Of a DNA stretch of 64,000 bases, positions 35,714 through 44,253 are shown one piece after another (within the stretch, counting starts at the first letter, position 1; every line of letters begins with the position of its first letter). The stretch spans positions 930,001 to 994,000 of the forward strand of contig NC_010506.1 in NCBI RefSeq assembly GCF_000019525.1, in the 5' to 3' direction. Made by a program: the position numbers and the translations under genes. Below the pieces are notes generated by a model. The model worked only from the letters and a program-made list of their open reading frames with translations. It did not search any database and had not been told where the DNA came from. Origin of the DNA: Shewanella woodyi ATCC 51908. GTDB lineage: Bacteria; Pseudomonadota; Gammaproteobacteria; Enterobacterales; Shewanellaceae.

Positions 35714-36826
35714 ATGACAGAACAGATTGACGACCCTATTGAAATTGAAGCTCAAGAAGAACTTGAATTAGCTGTTCATCCTCACCCTATGGGTACAGAG
35801 ACTCAAATTCGAATAGCCAAAGAGCAGTCGAGTGTTTATGAGTTGCTTCGTAAGGAAAGTAAAGGGTTACTAGTATTAGCGCCTGCTTTTCAACGCATTG
35901 ATGTATGGGATAAAAAACACAAGTCTGAACTGATTGAATCCATCTTAATGGGGATCCCAATACCACTGATTTATTTGTTTGAAGACGAATATGGGATTCG
36001 TCAAATTGTTGATGGTAAGCAACGCATAACTGCGTTAAAAGAATTTATAAATAACTCTTTTTCACTTTCAGAACTATCTATGTTACCTCAATTAAAGGGG
36101 TTGAAGTTCGAGCAGATTCCATCACTGCTACAGGCAAAGCTGGAAGATTATCAACTACAAACTTATGTCATTCAGCCCCCGACTCCAGAATCTGTCAAAT
36201 TTAACTTGTTTGAACGAGTTAATCGAGGAGGAGTAAATCTAAATAAGCAAGAGATGCGGCATGCACTCTATCAAGGGAGAGCCACGGTTCTTTTGGAAGA
36301 ACTTGCAATGAGTCAAGAGTTTCAACTAGCAACAGGATTCGGGGTTAAATCCAACCGCATGCGAGATCGGTATCTGATATTACGATTTATTGCTTTTTAT
36401 CTCTACTTTACAAATCAATTGCCAAATATACAGTATCGTTTGGGTATTGATGGCTTTTTGGCATCTGTCATGAGGTTTGTTAATCAGGCTCCCAAAGAGT
36501 TGATTGAACATGTGAGGCACGTTTCCTTGTTAGGGATGAGAAATTCGGCAATAATTCTTGGTGAGAATGGCGTACGATTTGCGCCCAAAAAACCTGGTGG
36601 AAATAAACGCCCTGTTAATATGGGACTGTTTGAAATGCTGATTTTTACTTTTTGCTATGTAGATTTATCAATTGTGAACCATCAAGAAATAAAGAGGGTT
36701 ATCGAGCGACAAAAGTTTGAAATTGATCAAATGGATTTGCTAGCTGGCTCTATTGACACGACAGCTAATGTCACTGAACGCTTTAACCTTGCTCAACAGT
36801 TAATTCAGAGAGCTAAGTATGCTTAA
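35714..36826 (+). CDS. DUF262 (GmrSD-type) protein, first gene of candidate defence operon
   Basis: The 370-residue protein has the DUF262 fold: LVLAPAFQRIDVWDKKHKSELIESILMGIPIPLIYL at about residues 53-88 and the signature IVDGKQRITALKEF at about 99-112 (DGQQR-type motif of the ParB/sulfiredoxin-like NTPase fold). FNLFERVNRGGVNLNKQEMR follows, as in GmrSD and SspE. No DUF1524 or HNH nuclease motif (H-N-H) is visible in the rest, so unlike GmrSD it may only sense or bind nucleotide. Its end overlaps the ATPase start by eight bases. Base use is more AT-rich than the housekeeping neighbours. Confidence 0.88.
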   Translation: MTEQIDDPIEIEAQEELELAVHPHPMGTETQIRIAKEQSSVYELLRKESKGLLVLAPAFQRIDVWDKKHKSELIESILMGIPIPLIYLFEDEYGIRQIVDGKQRITALKEFINNSFSLSELSMLPQLKGLKFEQIPSLLQAKLEDYQLQTYVIQPPTPESVKFNLFERVNRGGVNLNKQEMRHALYQGRATVLLEELAMSQEFQLATGFGVKSNRMRDRYLILRFIAFYLYFTNQLPNIQYRLGIDGFLASVMRFVNQAPKELIEHVRHVSLLGMRNSAIILGENGVRFAPKKPGGNKRPVNMGLFEMLIFTFCYVDLSIVNHQEIKRVIERQKFEIDQMDLLAGSIDTTANVTERFNLAQQLIQRAKYA

Positions 36827-37943
36827 AAAACTATCTATCAGCAACTTTAAAAGTATTGATAAAGAAAAATTAAAAATCGCACCACTAACGATCCTTACGG
36901 GGATTAACTCGACGGGAAAGTCTACTGTAATTCAAGCTATTTTATTGCTTTTAAGGTTTGCTATACCTGTAAACCGTGTCACATTGAATAAAGTTGTTTC
37001 TGCTTATGTTTCTCCAAGAGATACTCGAAACCGATACACTAACCAATCTGACATTAATATCGAACTAGAGCTGAATAGCGAAGTCTTTGATTCTCTTTTA
37101 CTTCAAACAATAAAAAGTGAGGATGATCAGGTTTTGTTTCGTGGTGGTATTAAGCCAACGGAAAAGTACATAGGAAGTGGTGAATTTAATCCCGCAGAAC
37201 CCCCTTTAACATATGTTTATGAACCTGAGGAAGGAGCGTCGAATTGCTCTGAACTCTTCTATCTTAATGCAACAAGATTGGGCCCTCAAAGTACCTCCGA
37301 AGTCGGTGACTTTAAAGTAGGTTTGTTGGGGGAGCTTATTTTCTCTACTTATGATCAAATTAAAAATCAAGCTCTACCAGAAAAGTTAGTTAAGTTTTCT
37401 GAATCCAGCACTATAGGTTATCAGGTGAGTCAGTGGCTCAGTAAAATCACTGATTCAAAGCTAGAGTTGAGGACTGAAAAAATTAACAGTGAACAGATTA
37501 AAGTTTCTTTTAATAGTGATGGACTCGAAGAGCTATCTCCTCAAAATCTTGGGGCAGGTATAAGCTATCTAGCTAAAGTGGTAATCCTATGCTTTATGGC
37601 TAAAAAAGGTGATTTAGTTATTATAGAAAATCCTGAAATTCACCTTCACCCTAAATCACAGGCTCAGTTAGGAGTCTTTTTTTCCTTTATTGCGAGCAGT
37701 GGAATTCAACTGATTATTGAAACTCATTGTGAACATTTGATACAGAAAATCAGGGGAGAGGTAAGAAATGAGGCCATTGAGTGTGAAGATGTTGTCATTC
37801 ACTACAAATCCGCTACATTAAAACCTTTTGATACTTTATTCTTAGATGCTAATGGTCATTATTGTGATCAAGAAGAAAATCGTATCAGTTTTCCTAAAGG
37901 GTTCTTTGATACCAGTGTCGATACTTTACTGAGTTTACGATAG
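36819..37943 (+). CDS. AAA ATPase with DUF3696-type C-terminus
   Basis: The 374-residue protein is an SMC/OLD-like ATPase: FKSIDKEKLKIAPLTILTG, Walker A GINSTGKST (residues 28-36), a long insertion, then LSPQNLGAGISY as the signature region, Walker B LVIIENPEIHLHPKSQ, and IIETHCEHLI as the switch His. The end FPKGFFDTSVDTLLSL is the DUF3696 hallmark. No TOPRIM nuclease domain is attached, so it is likely a motor or sensor acting with its two operon partners. It overlaps the upstream gene by eight bases and is eight bases from the next. Confidence 0.9.
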   Translation: MLKKLSISNFKSIDKEKLKIAPLTILTGINSTGKSTVIQAILLLLRFAIPVNRVTLNKVVSAYVSPRDTRNRYTNQSDINIELELNSEVFDSLLLQTIKSEDDQVLFRGGIKPTEKYIGSGEFNPAEPPLTYVYEPEEGASNCSELFYLNATRLGPQSTSEVGDFKVGLLGELIFSTYDQIKNQALPEKLVKFSESSTIGYQVSQWLSKITDSKLELRTEKINSEQIKVSFNSDGLEELSPQNLGAGISYLAKVVILCFMAKKGDLVIIENPEIHLHPKSQAQLGVFFSFIASSGIQLIIETHCEHLIQKIRGEVRNEAIECEDVVIHYKSATLKPFDTLFLDANGHYCDQEENRISFPKGFFDTSVDTLLSLR

Positions 37944-37951
37944 GACTCGTC

Positions 37952-38719
37952 ATGACTAGACCAAGCTACAAAGTCGTGCTTTCCGATAAATTATTTAGTA
38001 TTTACAAGAAAGCATCGCTTCCATGCCTTCTAAGAGCAAAAGAAAGAAAAGCCTATGATTTATTGATGGGTAATATTGAGTTAGATATTTTAACGAATGC
38101 TGCTCAAGTTCAGCGTTGCAAAGACGACCATAACTTACCCGAAGAAGTATATAATGATTTGTATCCTATACTTCTGAATCTTGATGACCAAAAAGATTTA
38201 TCTTTAGAGCAACTATCAAAGGAAACGTTATTTAAACTAATAGTTACTATTGCTGATGGAGAAAATAGCCCTCCATTTTTTAACCTTAAAAAACAGCATA
38301 TAAAACGCAATTATACTTTATCTTGTCTGCATGATGAAGAAAGAGAGCCATTAAAAGATTACTTAGTCTGTCTTTTGCAAGGAGCTAATAAAGTCTTAAT
38401 TCATGATAAATACTTTTCAAGTGAAGACGATAATAAGCAGATATTTACCTTCCTTCCAGATAAGGACATCATTATTCAATATGTTGAAAATGGTGAGAGA
38501 AGTAATGGTCGTTTTGTTCGAGATATCTGTGGAGCTAACGCTAAATGGAAAGTAGAGCAATGCGATACAACTCAAGCAGAGTTCAATAGGTTTGCTCGGT
38601 CTCATGATCGTTATCTTATTATCAATGAAGAAATAGAATTAACGTTGACTAGTGGCTTTTCTTACATTTGGAACAAAGAAAAAGAAATCACCTGTGTTGT
38701 TAGAGAGTTGTTGGGATAA
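37952..38719 (+). CDS. Third protein of the DUF262-ATPase operon, possible PLD-like effector
   Basis: A 255-residue soluble protein without signal peptide or membrane segment. The first 130 residues are helical and unfamiliar. The C-terminal 90 residues contain GANKVLIHDKYFSS, then SHDRYLIIN (His218) followed by LTSGFSYIW. An H-D-R-Y-L-I followed by a glycine-containing turn recalls the single catalytic half of phospholipase-D-like / MIT_C domains, so it may be a nuclease or membrane effector. That is a weak structural guess. It starts eight bases after the ATPase stop and should be translated with it. Confidence 0.75.
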   Translation: MTRPSYKVVLSDKLFSIYKKASLPCLLRAKERKAYDLLMGNIELDILTNAAQVQRCKDDHNLPEEVYNDLYPILLNLDDQKDLSLEQLSKETLFKLIVTIADGENSPPFFNLKKQHIKRNYTLSCLHDEEREPLKDYLVCLLQGANKVLIHDKYFSSEDDNKQIFTFLPDKDIIIQYVENGERSNGRFVRDICGANAKWKVEQCDTTQAEFNRFARSHDRYLIINEEIELTLTSGFSYIWNKEKEITCVVRELLG

Positions 38720-38851
38720 GTGGAGTAAAAAAATCTACCAAACATATACATGCATAAAGATAGGACAGGCATAACTTATAGACGATGCAAAAGCCTTTCA
38801 TATTAGCCTTTCTATAGCTAAAGCTTTACATGTTAGCGATTTCCCCAGATA

Positions 38852-39105
38852 AGCCAAATCGAAGAGATACTCTTGCTTTTAGAACAGTAGGTGTAGATGC
38901 GGCTGCGAGTTTTGGCAGCATGGAAGCTGCCGTAAAGCCCACACGGATGTGTTCACGGCGTCTCGCAGAAGTAGCTGCACATAAGCACGCTGCCAGCGAT
39001 AAATACCCCTGAAGGTATGACCTTCAACAACCTAACCCAGTACCAATTCAGATAAAAATTAACACATAGAAAATGTGATCAGTCTTCATTCGAAGACTAT
39101 CTAAC
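38852..39105 (+). repeat. Dispersed repeat, copy B
   Basis: The most complete copy: opening AATCGAAGAGATACTCTTG, hairpin GGCAGC-ATGGAA-GCTGCC, AAGCCCACACGGATGTG, GCGTCTCGCAGAAGTAG, hairpin TGAAGGT-AT-GACCTTCA, and final hairpin AGTCTTC-ATTC-GAAGACT. It lies 130 bases after the third gene of the island. It contains no gene. Confidence 0.85.
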
Positions 39106-39141
39106 TTTGGGGCAAAAATCAGTTACAAAACCTTCCCAAGT

Positions 39142-39378
39142 AAGTCAAAATCGAAGAGACAAATTATCAGGTATAGATGCGGCTACGAGTTTTGGCAGCA
39201 TGGAAGCTGTCGTAAAGCCCACAGGGATGTGCTAGTGGCGTCTCGTAGAAGTATCTATACGTAAGCACGCTGCCAGCGATAAATAACCCTGAAGGTATGA
39301 CCTTCAATAATCTACCCAGTACCAATTCAGATAAAAGTTAACATATAGAACATGTAATCAGTCTTCATTTGAAGACTC
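39142..39378 (+). repeat. Dispersed repeat, copy C
   Basis: A tandem neighbour of copy B in the same orientation, with about a dozen differences, several of them in matching stem positions (GGCAGC/GCTGTC, AGTCTTC/GAAGACT with loop ATTT). Confidence 0.85.
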
Positions 39379-39462
39379 ACACTATCATTTGAACAAAGGG
39401 TTTCACCTTTAGTCATTCATGAATCATTTTTAGCTAGATATTCCTAACATATCCATAGTCTT

Positions 39463-39497
39463 ATAAAAAAATCCGATGACTTGGGTCATCGGATTTT
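39463..39497 (-). terminator. Terminator of the PKD protein gene
   Basis: AAAATCCGATGAC-TTGG-GTCATCGGATTTT, a 13-bp stem; on the minus strand it is followed by further T residues. It is 80 bases past the stop at 39578. Confidence 0.9.
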
Positions 39498-39577
39498 GGG
39501 TTACTTAGTGCTTGTCTCGTCAAGTGCTTCGTAAGGTTTGACGAGTAAGACTGAACACACTTATATCAACAATAAGT

Positions 39578-41575
39578 TTATATCTTGTTGCTATCTCCAT
39601 TAAGGTATTGTTCGCATCTAATACTAATTGATCTAAATGGGCTCCAACCTATGTTGTTTTTGGCTCTGGCTTTAAGGCTAATATAGCTAGGGCTGTAGTT
39701 AAAAGATTTGAAGAAGTTTGCATTTGAGCCTGAGTAGATCAAGGAGCTTCCCATATAAACCTCATACTGGGTTGGTGAGTTGGTTGCGGTAACCGTACCA
39801 GAGAGCCACATTCCATCCTCTGGAATTCGTTTCAGATCTAAATCTTCTCCTTGTGGAGCGATTGGCATCTGGCCACCGCTGAAGCATTCAGCAAAAGCAG
39901 TGAAAGAGCTCACTACTGGCACTGATGTTGTTCCTGTCACTGTTACACTTCGATTGGTGCTCGCACCATTACTGTGCCTGACAGATATTTGATAGGTACC
40001 TGCACTGGCATAATTATGGTTCAGTGTTCTGCTGCTTGCTAAATTGCTAATGCCTGATGTGCTGCCATCACCCCAATAGACGGTGAAATCTTGGTAGCCT
40101 GTATCAGCAGACTTAACACAAGATCTTAGGCTCACGGGCATGGTGACTGAGCTGTTGGACACTGATGGTCGAATGATAGGTGAAAATGCTGAACTGTATG
40201 GATTGACCAAATCTGCAAAATAGATATCTGTACGGTAAATCTGCCAATATTGTTCATTGAAATATTTAACCTGTGCAACGACACCTGCGCGGAAATCAAT
40301 ATCCAGCACACCAGCAGCAACGGTTTCATTACCGCCTATGTTGTCACCATTTCCACACATATTACCGTAGTAGCCAGAAAGTTTAATTGGTAGAGAAGGT
40401 TTGATACCCACCTTCGCCCAAATCAGTCCCCAATATATACGTCCTTTAATCGCTACTTCAGCCCAAGGTTCAATGCTTGCTGATGCCATTAATTGATATT
40501 GGATATTATCCATACTTAATGTGCCATTATCATTGAATGAGCTTGATACTCTGGCGCAGTTGTTCTTGTCACAGGCATACTCATAATGACCTGTAATATC
40601 AAGTACTTTCTCTAACCCTACATCTCCGCTGGCACTGAGTGTTAGGTCGCCTGTTCCTGCCCTAATGGGTAATTTAACATCGTATTGAACTGGAACAATA
40701 CCAATCATAAACCATCCATTGGCTATATTTGGTTCTGCAATATTCCAGGTATAACCGGTAAAGGTATGTGTTGCTTCACCGTGTAGATTGATGTCTCCGG
40801 TAACAGCATAATCAGCTCTAGCATTAAGCTTCTTCATGCGAATTTTATAGGGAATACAAAAACTTCTCTTATATTTGTACTCTAGAGTAGCCTTACCGTT
40901 TCCCGAAGTGGTTGCGTTAATCTCAACGTCCACAAAAGCATTACCGCTACCGAAACGTTTGGATTTGTTGAATGTCTCATTAAATGATTTAGACCAGTTT
41001 TTACTTCTGTGAGTCCAGCCAAAACATCCTTTTGCCTCGAACTTATCATCTCCAGTATTTATTCCCTTAATATTTAATAAGTCATATTGCTCTTGCTGAA
41101 TATCTTGCCAACCACGTTTTGCTACTAGAGCATTCATATCGCTGAGAGAGGTGACGCTTGCTGCATCTTTGTCTAAAACGATCACATCGAACTCATCATC
41201 AACGGCTTGAAGTTCTGGCATACAAGGTTCAGCGGCTTTAATACAAGGAACTGGGGTACGATCAAATTCATCAACAATTTCATCCCGTTCACTTATCGGC
41301 AAGCCAGCATAAAGGTAAGCTTCATTTGCACCTCGAGACGAGTACAAAAAGTAGAAATCAGATTGCTGTGGTGCCCCGTTTTCATCCGTATAGCTGATCT
41401 GTTTTAGCTCATAGTCAGTACCTGACATTAGGACAACTGTCTCAACATCACTGCCTTTTGCCGGACCATATAAGTCTGCTGCACTTGTATTGGCGAGACT
41501 TATTGGCGAAGTAACCACAAGTCCTACTAGGGTAATTTTCCTAAATATCTTTTTTAAGTTTATTTGTATATTCAT
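39578..41575 (-). CDS. Large exported PKD-domain protein, unknown function
   Basis: The 665-residue protein has a signal peptide (cleavage near SLANTSA, about residue 29). The central portion (residues 180-470) is beta-rich with many cysteines and no family that I recognise. A PKD domain lies at about 490-555 (DFTVYWGDGST...LNHNYASAGTYQISVRH), and the C-terminal 100 residues look like a fibronectin- or Ig-type beta sandwich (SGTVTATNSPTQYEVYMG...KARAKNNIGWS). It is likely a surface or secreted binding protein. It is isolated, with a terminator downstream and 850 non-coding bases upstream. Confidence 0.75.
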   Translation of the reverse strand: MNIQINLKKIFRKITLVGLVVTSPISLANTSAADLYGPAKGSDVETVVLMSGTDYELKQISYTDENGAPQQSDFYFLYSSRGANEAYLYAGLPISERDEIVDEFDRTPVPCIKAAEPCMPELQAVDDEFDVIVLDKDAASVTSLSDMNALVAKRGWQDIQQEQYDLLNIKGINTGDDKFEAKGCFGWTHRSKNWSKSFNETFNKSKRFGSGNAFVDVEINATTSGNGKATLEYKYKRSFCIPYKIRMKKLNARADYAVTGDINLHGEATHTFTGYTWNIAEPNIANGWFMIGIVPVQYDVKLPIRAGTGDLTLSASGDVGLEKVLDITGHYEYACDKNNCARVSSSFNDNGTLSMDNIQYQLMASASIEPWAEVAIKGRIYWGLIWAKVGIKPSLPIKLSGYYGNMCGNGDNIGGNETVAAGVLDIDFRAGVVAQVKYFNEQYWQIYRTDIYFADLVNPYSSAFSPIIRPSVSNSSVTMPVSLRSCVKSADTGYQDFTVYWGDGSTSGISNLASSRTLNHNYASAGTYQISVRHSNGASTNRSVTVTGTTSVPVVSSFTAFAECFSGGQMPIAPQGEDLDLKRIPEDGMWLSGTVTATNSPTQYEVYMGSSLIYSGSNANFFKSFNYSPSYISLKARAKNNIGWSPFRSISIRCEQYLNGDSNKI

Positions 41576-42247
41576 ATTAAAAGTTCATCCTTGGTTGGAT
41601 TTAACAAAAAATATTTAACCCAGATAAGTCTATTTCTCTATAACCAGCGTGGAACTAATCTTAATTAATAGATTTTGTTCCACGAGTACTTCTCAATGAA
41701 AAAACAAACTTCTATATATAAATCAACGAGACTAACCATTGCCTAACCTATTAATTATAAAAGGTTCTATATCAAGGTTTTGGAATGTATTTAACCATAA
41801 GTGCCTAAAGTATCTCTAATAGCTGCACATTTGAAAAATGACGTATCCCTATATGTTTTTTATAGTTAGAATACGTTGATAAATACATACGTTTGGATTT
41901 TAAATTTAACGCACGTTTATAACCTACATATATTCCATGCCGAGAACATAGTACGAAAGAACTGTAATTAATAAGGTGGAAAAGTATTGTATTTAATTAC
42001 TAGTACAATAGGGTTGAAGTGCAAAAGGGGAGTTCGTAATTAATAACGGGTTTGTAAAATCGTTTATTGCACATAGATGAACTTCTCAGTTCCAGTTAGA
42101 TCAATGTTCTATATCTTGGTTATATCTGAGATTACCTGATAAATCATCCTTTGCAGCATACTAAATATGGTCGATAGTGCTTGGTGGTAGATGCCCGTTT
42201 GTCACCTCCTATTTCTAGTCGTAGAAACATAGCGAAGCTATGACCAT

Positions 42248-42285
42248 AAAAATCCCTTAAGGTTTATCTAAAGGGGGATTTTTAT
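42248..42285 (+). terminator. Hairpin with T-run upstream of cydD
   Basis: AAAAATCCC-(18 bases)-GGGGGATTTTTATT. With no gene just before it on the plus strand, it may end an unseen small transcript or act as a leader terminator. Confidence 0.55.
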
Positions 42286-42298
42286 TGATCTAGCTCAA
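42285..42298. promoter_or_regulatory. FNR-like site ahead of cydDC
   Basis: TTGAT-CTAG-CTCAA matches the FNR consensus TTGAT-N4-ATCAA at nine of ten positions and lies about 130 bases before the cydD start. Oxygen control of the cytochrome bd assembly transporter is expected. Confidence 0.6.
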
Positions 42299-42429
42299 TT
42301 TTTGTGAATCTCTTAACATTTACAAGCATGCTAGTTTATTCCTTAAGCTTGGCCTGCGATACTTGGAGCTATCTCCCATTTCCCTTAAGCCGATATTGAA
42401 AAAACGGCTTTCACGCTTGCAGGAACTGC

Positions 42430-44253
42430 ATGGAAAAATCGCTAGAGAAAGTGCTGACATCTTGGCTAAAACAGCAGAAAGGTGCCTGTGGTTTCTACCT
42501 AAATTTAACTGTTCTGTTTGGTTTGTTAACTGGGCTTTCATTGGTTGTTCAGGCCTACTTTATCGCCACTATTTTACATGGGGTGATTATTCTAGAGCTG
42601 CCAAGAGAGCAGTTCAGCCATGAGTTTTATGCTCTGCTAGGTTTGATTTTTGTGAGAGCTTTGCTGGCTTTTGCTAGAGAGCGAGCCAGTTTTGAAGCAG
42701 GAAAGCGGTTAAGAACTCATATTCGCTCCATGGTACTCGATAAGCTTAATGAGCTAGGACCTGCTTTTGTCAAAGGCAAACCAGTGGGTAGCTGGGCGAG
42801 TATCGTGTTGGAGCAAGTGGAAGATCTTCATGATTTTTATGCCCGTTATTTGCCACAGGTCTTACTGGCTGGCTTTATTCCTCTCACTATTCTTGTGGTT
42901 GTGTTCCCGATTAACTGGGCCGCTGGTGTGATCTTATTTGCCACTGCGCCGCTTATTCCTATGTTTATGATCTTGGTTGGCATGGGGGCGGCCGATGCCA
43001 ACCGTAAAAACTTTGGTGCGCTGGCGCAGTTAAGCGGCCACTTTATGGACAGGCTTAAAGGCCTTAGTACCCTAAAGCTGTTCAATCGCGGTAATGCTGA
43101 GGCCAAGGAGATAGAGTCTGCATCGGAAGAGTTTAGAGAGCGCACTATGTCTGTTCTGCGAATGGCGTTTTTAAGCTCTGCTGTGCTTGAGTTCTTTGCC
43201 GCTGTCTCTATAGCAGTTCTGGCAGTCTATTTTGGTTTTAGTTATCTAGATCATCTTAATTTTGGTGATTATGGAGCTGGCTTGACCCTGTTTACTGGCC
43301 TGTTTGTGCTTATTTTGGCTCCAGAGTTTTATCAACCTCTGCGTGATATGGGAACCCACTATCATGCAAAGGCCCAAGCGATAGGGGCTGCTGAAGAGTT
43401 GATGGCACTGCTTAACTATGAACATAAGGATATGGGTGATGGCGAAGGGGAAGACGCTAGCGATAGATGCAGTGAGTCCGCTCTTGGGGATCTCTCGTTA
43501 GGGTTAAGTCTAGAAGCCTGTGAGCTAAGGGTGAGTAGCTTAGATGGTGCGCCTCTGCTGGGGCCGATAAGTTTTAGGTTAAAAGCGGGTGAGCATCTGG
43601 CTATTGTTGGTCCAAGTGGTGCGGGAAAAACCAGTTTACTCAATGTATTGCTGGGTTTTCTCCCCTATGAAGGCTCACTTAAGGTCAACGGCGTTGAGTT
43701 ACGTGAACTGGACAAGGGGTTATGGAGGAAGCAGCTGGCATGGCTTGGTCAAGATCCACAACTGTTTCACGGGACTATTCGCGATAATGTGGCGATGGCT
43801 AATCCACAAATGAGTGATGAGTTGGTGAGGAAAAATCTGGCTCAGGCTAAGGTGCTGGATTTCGTTGAACAGCAGGCCGATGGACTCGATTACCAAATAG
43901 GTGAGCAGGCTGCAGGCCTCTCAGTAGGCCAAGCACAGCGAATTGCGCTTGCTCGTGCTCTGGGACAAAATGCACATCTGTATCTGCTTGATGAGCCAAC
44001 TGCCAGCTTAGATAGTCACAGTGAACAAGCAGTACAAGAGGCGCTCACAGAGGTGATGATTAACTCAACTTCTTTGATGGTGACCCACAGGTTAGATCAG
44101 TTGGATAGGATGGACACTATTTTAGTGCTCGACAGAGGACTGATTGCTGAGCAGGGCAGTTTTGCACAGTTGAGTCAGGCTAATGGAGTATTTAAGCAGA
44201 TGCAGCAAGAGGCGGTGAATCAAGCCTCAAGTGTAGAGGGAGCAAGCTCATGA
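42430..44253 (+). CDS. cydD: CydD, subunit of the cysteine/glutathione ABC exporter for cytochrome bd
   Basis: Half of the heterodimeric CydDC transporter, which exports cysteine and glutathione and is needed for cytochrome bd assembly. The 607-residue protein has six membrane segments (residues 20-320) and an ATPase domain: Walker A GPSGAGKTS (about 394-402), signature LSVGQAQRIALARAL (the usual SGG is SVG) and LLDEPTASLDS. Between the two is an acidic linker (about 335-360, DGEGEDASD) that seems variable. The ATG at 42430 follows GCAGGAACTGC. cydC overlaps its stop by four bases. Confidence 0.95.
   Translation: MEKSLEKVLTSWLKQQKGACGFYLNLTVLFGLLTGLSLVVQAYFIATILHGVIILELPREQFSHEFYALLGLIFVRALLAFARERASFEAGKRLRTHIRSMVLDKLNELGPAFVKGKPVGSWASIVLEQVEDLHDFYARYLPQVLLAGFIPLTILVVVFPINWAAGVILFATAPLIPMFMILVGMGAADANRKNFGALAQLSGHFMDRLKGLSTLKLFNRGNAEAKEIESASEEFRERTMSVLRMAFLSSAVLEFFAAVSIAVLAVYFGFSYLDHLNFGDYGAGLTLFTGLFVLILAPEFYQPLRDMGTHYHAKAQAIGAAEELMALLNYEHKDMGDGEGEDASDRCSESALGDLSLGLSLEACELRVSSLDGAPLLGPISFRLKAGEHLAIVGPSGAGKTSLLNVLLGFLPYEGSLKVNGVELRELDKGLWRKQLAWLGQDPQLFHGTIRDNVAMANPQMSDELVRKNLAQAKVLDFVEQQADGLDYQIGEQAAGLSVGQAQRIALARALGQNAHLYLLDEPTASLDSHSEQAVQEALTEVMINSTSLMVTHRLDQLDRMDTILVLDRGLIAEQGSFAQLSQANGVFKQMQQEAVNQASSVEGASS

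Larger units (their letters stand above)
41576..42429. other. 850-bp AT-rich intergenic region before cydD
   Basis: Promoters for the divergent PKD gene and cydDC should be here. From 41600 to 42200 I see no gene or repeat. At 42248-42285 there is a terminator-like hairpin and at 42285-42298 an FNR-like box. Confidence 0.6.

Noticed and set aside
38830..39012. A 60-codon plus-strand frame
   Set aside because: Falls across dispersed repeat copy B.
35037..39378. The repeat copies considered as a CRISPR array
   Set aside because: Only two copies are adjacent, each about 240 bases, without short regular spacers, and no cas gene is present.
42363..42623. An 86-codon frame starting before cydD
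   Set aside because: Overlaps the conserved cydD start in another frame; no homology.
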